Positions 26,460 through 41,600 are shown, counted from the stretch's first letter. The stretch: DNA of 64,000 bases from Brassica napus (GCF_020379485.1 NC_063434.1:30389401-30453400); one strand, 5' to 3'. Translations and numbers: made by a program. Notes: generated from the sequence alone by a model not told the origin.

Positions 26460-27620
26460 TAAAAATCATGGTACTCTTCTCTTGCTCTGCATATACATAT
26501 TCCATCAAGCCTCGATCAACTATGTCATCCACCTTTGTTCTGGCTTAGGAAAGGAAACTGTTAGAAAATGACCAAAACTTGTACTTGCGACTAGATTCTC
26601 AAAAGTTGCATATGTATCATCTTGTCCACAATCTATACATATTCCTTTGTGATCTAAAGTACTTGCTTTTCAACCGTGAGATTGGTATGTATTACGGGAG
26701 ACTATTTAGTCAAAACACAACCAAATGTTAACATTACATATCTAAAGAAAACTTGTAGAGATCATTGACGTGATCGGTCTCTCGGTATGACCGTCATACA
26801 TCCTCTCACATCCCTCTTTGGTAGGAGTGTCTACTATGAAGCATTTTACTAATGTTATCAACCTACAAAAATATTTTAATTATCAGTATTTCACTACCAG
26901 TGTGGGTTGATGATAATGTCGGGAGTGATGTCTTCCACTGTCCATGGCATATCTTCTTGAGAAGTGGTCATCCCTATAAATCATTTTAGGGAGTGGCGGC
27001 TGTTGAACTTATGATATGTGGAGTTTCAACCATTCTCGTTTCACTTTCACCAACCGAGACCCATTTGGAGCATGTGTAGTCAACAACATCTAAAAACAAA
27101 ATCAAAGTAAGTAAATCCATCAAATAACACAAAGCGACACATATTTTACTAATAGACAAGATTATCATCCTCATTTAACCCTATGATTACCTTGGGTTCC
27201 AAATATCTTGTTCCTTAAACAAAAGAATTAAAGAGAAATTGTATGATTAACAATAAAGTTCACATCAAGTCACCAAACACAAAAAAAAAAATAGAAACAG
27301 AAACTCACAAGGAGTGGAAGACCATCATCGTCCAAATGCATCATGCGTCTTTTTTGTGGCCGCTTAAACAGTATTCCTTTCATTTTCTGGCATCTTGATC
27401 ACCAAGAAAATGCAAGTGAGATCAAAGGAGTGTATAAGGGAAAATCATTCTCAATTTTCAGAACACAGGAAAACAACACAAGATCAAACGCAGATTATTG
27501 ACTTGTATGTGCGATAAGACACAGAGCGGAAAAAATCCTTTGTCAATTGAATATTTGTTCATGACTGTAGCATCTCTGTCGTTGTAGCCATCATGGCATG
27601 AAATAGCAACAATCCCGTTC
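26460..27620 (-). pseudogene. Degenerate RNA polymerase II second-largest-subunit (NRPB2-like) fragment
   Basis: Scattered minus-strand segments recall RPB2. NGIVAISCHDGYNDRDATVM (about 27620-27560) continues to NKYSIDKGFF. HLDDDGLP lies near 27320. YTCSKWVSVGESETRMVE lies at about 27080-27030. The clearest is DMPWTVEDITPDIIINPH (about 26950-26895), followed by VDNISKMLH and ERMYDGHTERP in other frames near 26880-26790. These are conserved blocks of the hybrid-binding and wall domains of Pol II subunit 2. Stops, a single-base insertion after GFF and missing blocks rule out a working gene. A further block, EYVYAEQEKSTMIFISIK (about 26520-26470), belongs upstream of the others in an intact protein but lies downstream here, so the remnant is also rearranged. 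Confidence 0.75.
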
Positions 27621-27689
27621 TACAATAAAATATGAAACGTTTGTGAAATAACAAGGAATTGCAAGCAGAGGCAATTTTCTAAGGATGAA

Positions 27690-28560
27690 AAATTGTGTTT
27701 TCTTATAAGGAATTATTCAAATGGTTTTAGATTCGACTTGGGATGCTCTCTCGAATTCAATTATATGTAGTTTTTAAAAATAAATAAACACTCATAGAAA
27801 ATATTACAAATTTATTGACTAGTGATTTTTTACTTTTTTTTGCTCAATTGTTTTTTACTCATTTCTAATATTTTTAGAGATAAGATGTTTTACCTTAACA
27901 TAGATAGCTCAAAATATATACATTTACCATTGTAAAATATTTAATATATATAGCCCAATCAATCATGAATACCTAATAAATTAATTGTTGTGTTTTTGTT
28001 ACAAGGGATTATTCCAGTTGTTTTAGATACGGCTTAGTTTGTTCTCTTTGGAATTCAATTTTTACTCGGTTTAGGAAAATCAAATCAAATGAGAATGATA
28101 AAGAAAATATTACATCTTTAATGATTAATGGGGGTTTTACCTTTATTTTTTGGTTCAAAAAAGAATTTTTAATTTTCTCGTTTTCTAATATTTTTGAAAG
28201 ATAATATGTTTCAGCTAGTGTTACAAGAAAATATGTGTCAGCTAAACTTGCATACTTAATAAATTAATTTGGTTAGACATTTACAAAGGTTACATTCACG
28301 TTACAAGGGATTATTCCAGTATTTCGATAAGGCTTGGTTTGCTCTATTGAATTCAATTTTAATTCGTTTTAGAAAAATCAAATTGATTTAAACCGATTAA
28401 GAAAATATATCATTTTTATTGATTTTTTACTTTTCTTTATGAGTAATTGACCCTTTAGTCTAAAAAGTATTTAGATTGGCACTTCTTTTACTTTTTTATT
28501 CAGAAAAGTTTTTTTTTTTAATTTTCTCTTTTTTTAATATTTTTTTGGAGAAAATGTTCT
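27690..28560. repeat. Three ~300 bp spacer repeats, first block
   Basis: Three diverged copies begin near 27692, 27991 and 28301. Each has the order AAGG(A/G)ATTATTC-A-TGG/GTT-TTAGAT, then TTGGTTTGCTCT-type sequence, AATTCAATT, an AT-rich tract with AAAATATT-CAT-TTTATTGA, a T-run and ATATATA. The same trio recurs at 29717, 30051 and 30431. Confidence 0.8.
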
Positions 28561-28869
28561 AGCCAAACATGCATAGCATAAAATATATACTTTACCATTT
28601 TAAAATATTTATATTTAATAAATATATATATATATAGTTTAACAATGATGAATACTTAATAAATTAAATTGGTTAGACATTTTATCAATAAACTTAGTTG
28701 ATTTAAAAATGTAAAACGCCTCTAAAACATTATATTTCGAGAAGGAAAGTGTATTACTTTGGGGCCATTAAACTCAATTTTATATTTTCTAACTTATGAA
28801 AATGTTCGATTTAGCTTAATAAAATATGAAACGTTTGATGTCAAAAAACAAGATTCATTGAATAAATTC

Positions 28870-29415
28870 ATCCTACGAAATAGTTTATGAATTGGCCATG
28901 TCGTCTTGAATCTCGTTTGGAGCACTAAGACCAGGAATCAAAAGCATCTTCTGTATATCTCTCTCAATTGAGCAGCAGCTTCTTCGACATATAGATCTTT
29001 GTTATCCTGAAAACAAAAACAAATCCATTCAATACAGTTTAAGCGAAATGTAGTGTTTATTGAAGAGAAACCAATCTTTGTAGTTATAAAGTATTATTAT
29101 TATACCTGAGGAGATAATTCTTTGGATTGTACAAGGAAGTCTCATATGTTATCCTTAAACCTCGCAATGTCACTTCTGGACTCGCAAAGTCCATTCACAA
29201 ATTGCGTCACCTGTTTGTTTTTATCTCAAAAGATTAAGTTGGCAATGAAAGAGTAAATCATATGGTTGATGATAGTTAAGTATCTCTGATGTAGTCATGT
29301 TTGGGAATGATGAGCTTAGAAGCTTGATGGTGTATTCAAGAACAAAGGCAGCATTGTTTGGATATTGCTGAAGTACCATTGAAGCATCCCACAAATTTTT
29401 TGTCAAAGATTTGCA
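28870..29415 (-). pseudogene. Truncated duplicate of the XPO1B 3' end (exons 30-32)
   Basis: Three blocks match the last three exons of the neighbouring exportin gene in the same order and orientation. The copy of exon 32 is about 28894-29007, of exon 31 about 29106-29211 and of exon 30 about 29280-29413. The exon-32 copy lacks one T in TCAATTTGAGCAGC, breaking frame, and changes several residues. The similarity stops abruptly near 29415 inside exon 30, where LTEPLWD is LTKNLWD. No upstream exons are present, so this is a dead partial tandem duplicate. Confidence 0.9.
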
Positions 29416-31049
<1,634 letters not shown>

Positions 31050-34000
31050 TTATGAATCAGCCATGTCGTCTTGAATCTCGTTTGGAGCAATAAGACCAGG
31101 AATCAAAAGCATCTTTTGTATATCTCTCTCAATTTGAGCAGCAGCTTCTTCAGCATATAGATCTTTGTTATCCTGAAAATAAAAAACAAATACATTCAAT
31201 ACAGTTTCAACGAAATGTAGTTTTTATTGGTGAGAAACCAATCTTTGTAGTTAAAACTATTATTATACCTGAGCAGAGAATTCCTTGGACTGTACAAGGA
31301 AGTCTCGTATGTTATTCTTGAATCTCGCAATGTCACTTCTCGACTCGTAAAGTCCATTCACAAATTGCGTCACCTGTTTTGTTTCAATGTAAAAAAGATT
31401 AAGCAATGAAACAGCAAATCAATCGTCTGGTTAATGTTAGTTTAGTTAAGTTACCTCTGATGTAGTCATGTTTGGGAATGATGAGCTTAGAAGCTTGATG
31501 GTGTATTCAAGAACAAAGGCAGCATTGTTTGGGTATTGCTGAAGCACCGTTGAAGCATCCCACAAAGGTTCCGTCAAAGACTTGCTCTCAACCTGAAATG
31601 TTTTAAAACATGAATCTCTCTTAAAATCAGCAGAAACTAGCAAACGGTAGATTTTAAGTGTGTGTGTGTATATGTATTTTTATTACCAGGGAAAATAGAT
31701 GCTGTAGCACCAAGACATGAAACTTGAACCCAGGCTTGTGGAAGGTATCGGTCAAGACAGCAAATATCTCTTGCTCAATTTGCATGAAGTATGTCCGGTA
31801 GAATTGGTTAGAGAAGTCAGATTTCTGTCACAATTAGAGATAATAACATGTTATAGATCACGCACTTAATGGCACAAACCAATGAAGATTAGAAGTGAGA
31901 CAGGGAAGTTTCATAACCTGAAACTTTTTCAGCAGCTCCAGCAAGAGATTAAGCCCTGTTTCTGCGATGTTTCTTTCGGTATGCCTAAACGCCCAGATAA
32001 CTGAATCCATCACTAGCTTCAGTTGCTGATGAGAGGCACACAAAAAAAAAGGAAAAGCTCAGGGATCACTAAACCAATTAGTATAGTAAGAGCTAAGAAA
32101 ACTATATGCAAGACCATAAACACCAACCTCACTTGACAACTGTACCAAGGCAGGGAAACAGAACGTCGCAATAGCACGAAGTAACGAGAAAAACTTGAGG
32201 CGGTGCTCTGGATAATCTTCGAAATTCTTCGTGATCATCTGCATACAAAAATGAGAAAACGAATCGGCCCTCACTAGTCAGTTCCTTGTACGCATAACTA
32301 CTGGATCAAGAATAAAAATAAAAGACAAGTTAAACCATATATGGACCGTAGAATCTGTTACCTCCAAAGTGCACTGGAAAACAGCTTCAAAAATGCGGGG
32401 CACTTCATCTTGCATATTAACCTTGTACCTAAACCAAACACATTTACATGTTACATTTTGCTGTAAGACTTCTCTTATGATGAGGCATGCATCAACAGAG
32501 ACAAGAGACGTACTTGTTTATTATTGTCGCAAAGAGTGATAAGACTTCTGATTCCCTTGCGTCGGGAACGTTTCTTGCATAGTCACCAAGAACTGGATCC
32601 ATCATTGGTGGAACAAACTGTTTGCCAATGTGTGGCTGGTATTCCGCTTTCTCTAGAAACGTTTCTATCAACCTAAGGATTTCTCTCTTAACAGATCTGT
32701 TCCATGAAAGCATAAAATATGTAGATAAGATTCAAGTTTGTAATATACATACATCTGTGATTTTCTAAATTTGGTATAGAAAGCCATCCTACCTTAGAAG
32801 TTTAACAACAGATGTCCTCGAAGCATACGGGCCACCCTCAGCAATGTTGCTCGACACGAGTTCACTGTACATTCTGGTGCAGAAGAGGAAGAATAAAGTC
32901 AATGCTTACTAAATAAAGGAGATAAAAAGTATGTAAACATTTGTGAAGTATAAGAAAATCACCTATAAACATTCAGCATATCCAAGAAGATCAACGAGAT
33001 TTGAGATAAGAAATGTGTTCCTAGTGAAGTTGCAACCCTCGTATTTGTCTGCATACAAATATAAGTAAAAAAACGGTCCAACTAGCTCTAGAAGATGAAT
33101 AAAAAGTGTATACCAACGTAATACGAGATCAGACCTGGAGGATATTAAGTACAGTACGTATCATATCTGGGTCTTTGAGGATATCTGCATTCTGACGTGC
33201 TTGTCCTATAATTTCTGTCCATTTCTACATTGTAGAGGAAAAAGAAAACGTTTAGCGACTCTGGAAAACAGAAGCTGAACAGTACGTTTTTGCTTAATAA
33301 CAAACCTGATTAGGGAGATCCATCAACCTCTGGATATATTCACTCCTCTTCTGAGGATCTGTTTCTGCCTGGATCATACTACCAACCTAAAGAGAGACAG
33401 AGAGTGAGATCAAGCAAGTAATAGCTTTCCATCTCCATAAACCAGACACGATTAAAAACACGTACAGATTCATAAAAGGTGTGAATCTGATGAGGTTCAA
33501 GATCTCCAACAATAGTAACAAGTCCTGACAAAAGTTCAGATACAAATGGCTCCTTCTCTCCAACCTAAAAAAAACAAAGATGACCTCATTTTAGATGATA
33601 AAGTAAAGGATTAAAATGTGCATTAAACGAACTAGTACATACCTGAAGAATAACGAATTTGCGCTTGCATTTTTGAACAATTTTCAAGAATGTATCACAC
33701 GCCATGTCCTGAAAGGAAAATGTAGGATATTAGCTTGAGCAGATTTTTGATAAACCAGACCGCATAGAAAGTAACAATAACTTCTATAAATACTGAGATG
33801 TAATAATTGTTGGTACATGGATAATGAAATCAAATTTCCCAATCGGTCATACTTCATTATGAAAGATTCAGCCAAGAAACTGTAACTTCAGCACGAATTC
33901 TAAAGTCTTCAACTTTAAAACGAGAAGAATTACCTGAACACCAGGATGTGTCTCATGCATGAATTCAAACAACTTATGAACAACTGTTTTCAGAAACTTC

Positions 34001-37000
34001 CAGTGAGCCCTTAAGAACCTCGAGTACTGTCCAACAACATACCTGAAACGAAAGAACAAGAAGACAAAGATCAAATACTCAAACGAATCATGCATGGAAC
34101 AAGTTCAAGTTTTAGGATAATGTCATGCTACCAAGGAACATGTGATCCATTTATAGTAAAAATCTAACACTACGTAAGTATCAAGCAGGTTTCCATATTA
34201 GCATTTATAATGTACAAACAAACTCACATGATGTTGCTTGCAATAACAGCTTTATTGTCTTTTCCCTTGATGATTTCACATAAACTTAACAAATCACGAA
34301 TAACCATCACCAGAAATCTGTTTTCCTGAAATAAAGACACGACAATGAGAGCACTAGAAACATTAGAAAGATGCTACCAAATAGCTAGATTCAAAAATGT
34401 ATTTGTTACTGCATTACAAACAAAATTCTCAATTGTTGTTAGTTGAAGATGCAAGTAGACGACAATGAGAGCTGAGAACTTACTTGGTCAACATCCATGG
34501 AACCAGAAATAGATCCAATAGCCCAGCATAAAGTGTTCAGATTGTTCCATGCCCATTCCTCCCCGCTTAACTGTTTGCTTAGCTTACTCAACATCTTTGC
34601 AGGAACAACAAAAAGTTGATATCAACACAACAGGGTCAGCCAAGCCTGTAGATAATTCACAAAATAAGGACAACCTGACATCTCTAATAACAAGTACCTG
34701 TCTTTCGGTATCATCATGACCAAGGTGCGAGAGATAGATTAATGTCTCCCGCATTATCTGCAACAGTGTAAGATATGAAATAAGAATACCGTACGATTGA
34801 AACCTAGAATAGAGTCTATATAATAAATACTAAACCTAGAATAAAGTCTAAATAAGTGTGATTCAAGTAGAGATATAATCAGTTTAGTAATTATGTATAA
34901 ATCCAGGCCTTCTCTGAGGATCTAGTATATATCTTATGTAACAGAAGATACCTTATATTGGACAAGAACATCATTATCCTTCATAGTTTCACGGACTATA
35001 TTTCCATTTTCATCTTCAACAATTATCACTTCTTCAGGCTTAGCCATACGACTAATCATGAGCCCCCTTAGTTTTGATAATGGATCAGCATAAAGTTTTT
35101 GTCGCTCTGTGACTTCCGGTTTGATGCTACCAGCCGTACGAGGAAGGCAAGCCATCTGACAATAGGCAAATCAAGACAAAACGTAAGTAGCGCAATATAC
35201 AATCCTAATCTCATCTTGTGAAAGAATCTAAAGAAGTCATACTTGCAATCCAAACAGACTTGGAGTTAGACCAGGGTGGCCGACATGATGATGTAACGTA
35301 AATAACTCCGAAACTAGTGAATTCCAGTAGTCCAAACAAACCTGTTCACTCATAAGCAAGCAAAAACTATCAATTTCCAAAGCATTGACAAATAACATGA
35401 GATAATTCTTATTATAGTATTATTAATAGACATCAAAGGTACAAAGATAATGCACATTACCTTGAATACTTCAGTGTCATCAACATATGAAATGCTAATG
35501 AGATATTCCAGACCCACAAGTAGTAAAGAAATAATCTCGGGTGCAGATTCTAGAACTTTTATATGCGACTGCAAATAAAGGACAGCGAGCAATATTACTA
35601 TTTTTGAAATGCATATAAAAAATATGAAAGAAAAAGGACTAGAAAAAATAAATTTAAACCCTCATCCCTCGTTTACACACATATAAAGCCTAAAATTCAA
35701 GGAAAACCCACATAACACATCTTACTCCACAAAGAAAGAAAATTACCTTGAAAAATGAAGTGAAGAACAGTGCCAAGTTCTGGATAAAAGCCTAGAGGTA
35801 AAGACAAATATACAGTCATCATCTCGAAATTTTACACTAAGATATGGGATGGTAGGAACCTAATGCTCGTAAAAGACTTGCCTGTTCTTCGTCACTTCCA
35901 TTTGAATATGCCTCTGGGATATTGATATTTAAAGGAAGCATTGCCTGCAGACATGGAAAAAAAACGTAAGCCACTGTAACATGAAAGTAAACATAATAAG
36001 GTAAATACCATAAACGACCACATAGGGTAAATAACCAACTAAAACTGAAAGTGTTGAATCATCAATGAACAAAACCAATAAAAAGAAGCAGTATTACCTG
36101 CAACTGTCCCATGAAAATGCCGTACATCTTGACATATTGCCCATTGTAGAAGTCCCCACAATTAAGAGCTGCAACCTGCCAGAGAAACACAAGCCATTAG
36201 ACAGTGACAGTAAAATAGTGACACCCATAACACCCGGACTATAAACAGGCATACCTCTGACAGACATTGAAGGGTGAGATTCCTATATGCCGGCTCAGGG
36301 AAGAATTTAAGGAGGGTCTCCAGCTGCGAACAATGAGATCAGTAATAAGGATATCGATAATGTGAGACTTGTTAACCTCTCTTAGTCCACTTATATTCCA
36401 AATATATTACCAAGGGTGACTCGAATATATAGCCAAGCGGAATCCAAGAAAGATAGGCATGCAATGCAGAGAGCGTTGAGCGAATAAGCTCTGGTCTTTT
36501 GGAAGCTGAGAGAACATATAGGCATAACTCGTGAATGAGTAGAAACTCGCTGCACATTACAAAACAGAACAAGTCAGTAGAATATGGAACAATCATCAGT
36601 TGAAATTATGGCAAGATATTTGAAGTTTTGAGCATAGTTTGCTCTTGATTTTACTCTAATTGTAATAAAGTAAACTTCCAGAAAAGTCTAACTTGCCTGT
36701 TTAGGGACTCTTTCATCTCCTTTATCTTCTGCTGAGTCATCTCTCCTTTTGAGAAATCAAATACCTCTTCGCTCAGGAGCTAAAGAAAAAAAAAGGAATA
36801 TTATTTAAAAGTCCATCATGAACTCAATGCAAAAGTAGTTAGACAATACTTACCTTCAAAATAGCCATGCAATTCTCACATAAAGTCTCGCTAGTTTTGG
36901 CAGCTTTAACTAGATCAGGAATAAAACTCCTCCACTTTGCAGGCCACTCATGTTTCACGATCTGTATTACACACCACAAATAAATAGATAGTAAACACAC

Positions 37001-37701
37001 AACAAAGACTCAAAGCATGAAACCCTGAAGATATATACATACCTGAACCAGAATGACATTTAACTTGTTGACATAAAGCCTTTCCGCTCTGAAAGATCCT
37101 TCATCCCCTGAGAGCTACACGATAACAAAAAAAAAACATTTAAGTTCATTCTAACTAACAACCTCTCAAATATACTATACCTGCACGATGACTTCAGAGA
37201 TGTAATTCTTCATTCCATCACGCTGTTCAACAGGTAAAGCATTCCACCTATATTTAATAACACCTTCCAGCACCTGAAAGATCAATCCATCAGAACTTTT
37301 TCCCCCAATAGCAAAAAAAGTTGAATAAGCCAAAACTTCACCTGAAGAGCAAAGTACTTGGTATGTGTACTCCTCGTGCTTTGCAAAATGTGAACCACTT
37401 GAAGCCAGGTGTCAGGGTTCGCTTTCAATTCCCGAAGAATATTATCCGCCGCAGCTCTCTGAAAACAAATCAACACACAAACGCTAATCGAATACGCAAT
37501 CAACAGTATAAGAACACACAAGACGCGATTGAATTGATTCGTTTCGTTTCGTTTCGTTTCGTTTCGTTCATCGATTAGGAGCTTATAAGCAAATTGACTT
37601 ACTTCATCCTTCGATCCCGTTGCGTAGAAGGACTCAACGGTAGCGTCGAGCAAGGTGACGTCGATAGGCTGACTCAAGTCGCGTAACTTCTCGGCAGCCA
37701 T
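31050..37701 (-). CDS. XPO1B: Exportin-1 / CRM1 nuclear export receptor, 32 exons
   Basis: Complete gene for a predicted 1076-aa karyopherin. Exons, in transcript order: 37701-37603, 37458-37342, 37273-37181, 37114-37043, 36961-36854, 36779-36697, 36549-36411, 36323-36255, 36175-36098, 35944-35882, 35791-35747, 35568-35461, 35341-35243, 35155-34952, 34757-34698, 34594-34484, 34325-34228, 34042-33934, 33708-33643, 33564-33466, 33386-33306, 33224-33135, 33048-32963, 32873-32793, 32696-32514, 32428-32362, 32238-32128, 32025-31918, 31824-31687, 31592-31455, 31373-31269, 31172-31050. All junctions keep frame. It begins [14 protein letters not shown]. The importin-beta-like N-terminus includes [15 protein letters not shown]. 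The cargo groove has [20 protein letters not shown], with Cys532 at the position of the cysteine alkylated by leptomycin B in other CRM1 proteins. It ends [15 protein letters not shown]1 carries leucine-rich-signal cargo out of the nucleus with RanGTP. Introns 6 and 10 use GC donors. Position beside ARFB1C matches At3g03110. Confidence 0.97.
37537..37568. repeat. (TTTCG)n microsatellite in XPO1B intron 1
   Basis: About six tandem copies of a GTTTC pentamer inside the first intron, near the 5' splice site of exon 1. It lies within the transcribed region and could vary in length between accessions. Confidence 0.9.
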
Positions 37702-38580
37702 GGTTGGTGGGAAGGTGAGAATCAATGGAGGTCGATTAGAAGCGATTGTGTATTATTGGACTATAGAGAGAGAGCGAGAGGTTTCGATGAGCGTAAGGGC
37801 GAGAGGGAGATTATTATATATATATTATCGAGAGAGAGAGAGGTTTATGAAGGAAGCCTGAGATTGACGCAGGGAGGGAGAAGGAAAAATAAGGAAGGAA
37901 GGACTTGTACTTACGTTGACCGTCGAAGGGTTTTGACTAGTTTAAATATAATGAAAGGTTATGTAATTAAATTAAATATAAGGAAAGGTTTATTATATTA
38001 TATAAACATTGAATATTCATGTCAATACGCTCTTTCTAGAGGTGTAGGATATATACAAAAAGATTATTTAACTATTTTAGATATTTTTGTCTATATATAG
38101 ATGATTTATGATATCTTTTTTATCTTAGCATATGATGGAGGATCTGTTGTAATGAAATTGTGATTTGGATGTTTAAGTAATATTTTCAGATGACAAAAAA
38201 AAGATGGTTTATGATATAAAAAATTGTGTATTTTTATTAATAAAAATGGTATTGTTTTGTTTATATCTGTTTACTAGTGAATGCATATGATTTTGACTGG
38301 ATTTTACATTTAGATTAAATAATAAAGAAGAAAAATTAATTACTTTTATTTACTCTCAAAGTTTATCAATCAGCTAAAAATATTTTTTCTAGATACTGTG
38401 TTAAAAGAAAGTATAAGAACATTCCATCAATAATACGAAATGAAAGTTAAAAAAAAAATTAATTGTTAATTAAACCAAAAGCGATTGATAGAGTTTTAAT
38501 ACTCTTCCAATAAAATCTCAGAAGAAAGCTTTTGATACTTTATTGGATGGATATTAAAACCCCATCAATCATTTTTACTT
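37702..38580. other. XPO1B promoter, 5' leader and AT-rich spacer
   Basis: A CT/GA-rich leader (for example GAGAGAGAGCGAGAGG at about 37765, and a second GA run near 37833) and a TATATATATATTAT run near 37816 suit the 5' untranslated region and core promoter of XPO1B. Beyond about 37930 the sequence is AT-rich with no gene, ending in the hairpin at 38484-38571. Confidence 0.55.
38484..38571. repeat. 88-bp hairpin (MITE-like)
   Basis: Left arm GATTGATAGAGTTTTAATAC... (38484-38515) pairs with the reverse complement of the right arm ...TTAAAACCCCATCAATC (38540-38571). About 27 of 32 positions are paired around a 24-nt loop. Size and AT-rich arms are like a very short MITE, but no clear target duplication was seen. 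Confidence 0.65.
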
Positions 38581-38583
38581 TAA

Positions 38584-38611
38584 CTAGATTCTTTTTCCGC
38601 GCTACGCGCGG
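38584..38611 (-). mobile_element. Helitron 3' terminus
   Basis: On the minus strand the sequence reads CCGCGC-GTA-GCGCGG, a 6-bp GC-rich hairpin with a 3-nt loop (38611-38597), then nine A-rich bases, then CTAG (38587-38584) and a following T. That is the diagnostic 3' end of plant Helitrons: a hairpin about 10 bp before CTRR, inserted 5' of T. The element body must extend to higher coordinates. I could not find its TC 5' end, so its length is unknown. The next 1.3 kb (to about 39,890) is very AT-rich and has no gene. Confidence 0.8.
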
Positions 38612-41600
38612 ATTATGTATTTTAAATTAGTATAACTATATAACGTTTTAATTAGTTTTTGTTTTATTTTATATTTAGTGTATTGTTTTTTTTTCTTTTT
38701 GCATGTCTCATTTTCCCAATATTAACTTAATAAGTTATTATTTGCGTAAGTGTTTTTGGTTGGTCAGTCTCTAAATTTTCTTCAATAATTTTATTGATGT
38801 TTATTTTTTTATATTTTAACATAATTTAGAATTAATAAACCGAAAAAATGTCTTCAACATTAAAGCATATTAAGATACTTTGGATTTTTTTATTGCTTTT
38901 TGATTTAGTTATGATCTTGTATACTCTTTTGTGATTTTAATAATGCCTCAAAATGATTTGATTTGTATTATTTTTGACCTATTCTGAAGCTGCAAACAAC
39001 ATCAATAGTGGTGTTAGTAAATTTTTTTTTTCAAATATTGAAGCGAGTAATAATTTTCACATACTTTCATAGTAATTTATATTTTAAATTTAATCATGTT
39101 TTTTCATATGTAAATTATTGCATCAAACTGGGGAGATTTGTTTTTATTTGACCAGTTCAACTTAATAATTTCATTGTTTTGTGCTTGGTTTATTGATATA
39201 AAATGGGGAATTTAATTTCAATTTTTCTTTATTGTTAGACAGAGTCTTGTTTTTTGTAAAATATGTTTTATTATGTAAAGCGGAAAAATAATAGTACTTA
39301 TCACTACAAAATAAGATATTTTAGGTTATTTTCTGTTAAATTTTGTAAGTTTAATAATATTATTTGTATATATGACTTTCAACATAGTTTAAAATTATCA
39401 AAAATTCATCATAAGTAAATGCATCGGAATAACAATTGTTTGATAATGCATTTCAAAGTATTATTATAGGTTTGGGAGTTTTCTTTGGAGTTGATTGTTG
39501 AATAATAGTCTCAGAACTGAGACTATATTTATTCGTTTCATGGTGCAATATTAAGTTTAATAAAAGATAATAATTTAAAACATACACCAAATAAAAAAAC
39601 ATATAAAATATAATATTATATAATAATGTTCATTATTTTTAAAATAGATCAATTATGTATATGTTCAAGAAATTAAAAAAGCGATTTCAAATCTTAAATC
39701 ATTGAATTGGTTTTTTATATCCATCATATTTTTAGACCGGCAAATTTAAGTAACATATCTTCTTGAAATAGAAAATAGATTAAATATTTTTTCTGTATTT
39801 TAATTTTTGTATATTGTCTGTATGTTTTTTGTTTTGTTTTAATTATAATCTTGATGATAATAGAGTAAATAATTTCTACTTTTTGGTGGTAGACTTATGA
39901 ATGGATTAAAAATTTGCTAAATAAATACATACAGAGAAAAAGTAGTGTACGAACCAAGATTTTTTGGAAGAATAAATTTAGACAATACAAAAAGAAAGGA
40001 AATACGAAGCCGCAAACGAAACATGAACAACATTGCTGTTTAACAATTACGGTAAGAGAAATGTATTTGTTATGATATTTTGACAAAGTTTAAAACGTAC
40101 ATGTATATGTATCTTAATTTCAAAAACTTATTTTCCATTTGAGAAATTGACCTAACTGAGAACTAACGCAACATAAAAAAAAACAATAATGATTTATGAA
40201 ACCTCTATTCCCTTTCTCTGAAACGCTATGTCAAGTCCAAACGATGGAGATAAACGACTTGTGCGTTTTCTTTGATCTTCTTATGGAAGAAGAGACAGAG
40301 CTGAGACCCGAAAAGGACATAGTCTTCTTATCTGACTTCTTATTCGCACTGGCATTGTGATGAACCGCGTTCTATGGTGAAGTTGTTTGCTTGAAATTAC
40401 ACTCGCTTGCTCCTCTCCATATAGCTGCAGAGAATCAATGTTCTTAACTTTTGACATTAGATGAAGCTGTTCAAGCCCAATTCCAAGATCACCAGTTGAA
40501 GTTGTAGAATATTTTGTTTTTTTTTCAACTCCTGAAAGGTCAAGGCACCAACTAAGGAATAAAAAGATTTCCAGTTCCACATGCATAACCAGGATGATGC
40601 AAAGCACAAAAACATACAATTAGCGAGAATTACCTTGCTCGCACCCATACACATGAAATGATTAGCAGCCTAACAAAGAAAATAAAATGCATTAGTTCAT
40701 CAGTAAGAAGATCCATGTCACATTCAACAGCCGAAAATTAAACTTACCAAAACAGCATGACACAACTTCTGCTCTTCTTCCTTATTTCTTGAATTTTTTT
40801 TGTTCCTTTTCAAGTGCAAGGTGTAATGGGATCCATGAGACACTGAGAACCAATGCGGCTTTCTACGTAGATGTAAGGGAGACTGGCCTGCGGAGAGCAC
40901 AAAATGCAAACCGCAATCGCTACTGAGACCACAAAGCCTAGCTGTGTCTGTGCGATTTAAGTGCCTGAAGGCTAACTTAAAGGGACGATGAATGAAGCGA
41001 AAGAGGCATTTAAATATGAAGAGAGTAAATGTGAAAGTTACATAACTACTACAACCAAAATCTGCTGTTACGTAACTAAGTAAATCCACTAACCTTTTAT
41101 CAAAATCTATCATCATCATGGATCTGCCTTAGTGATACTTCCCCTGACTCTTGTCCTGCTTGCATGATTCATATCTGATGTACTTCTTGCATCTGTTTTT
41201 AACACATTGACCAAACCCTAGTCCACTTTATTTTTTGTTTCCACTCTTTAAGTTAGAATATAGATATATGATTAGGAGATTTTGACCAAACAAAAAGAAA
41301 GATATATGATTAGGAGATTAGTTCAGAAATTACCTTAGAGATTTGTTGTTAGCTTTGAAGCGAGAGAGTGCAGAGTGTTCCTCTCAAGGATGTTGGTCTC
41401 ATGGGGCTATTGATCGCAGGTAGATTTCATCATCACCTTCTTTCTTCTGGTCAGCTTCTACTTTCTACTGACATTGTGATGAACTAACTGCCTTCTCAGG
41501 TGAGCTTCTTGCTTGCAATTGCAGTCACCTGCTCCTCTCCATATAGCTGCATTGAACTAATGGCAATAATATGAAGCAACAATTGCACTCGCTTTCTCCT

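Noticed and set aside
26986..27174. Independent small membrane protein (62 codons)
   Set aside because: It overlaps the degraded RPB2-like segment and reads partly through what looks like intron sequence.
28870..29415. A second working exportin gene
   Set aside because: Only three 3' exons are present, one with a frameshift, and similarity stops inside the third.
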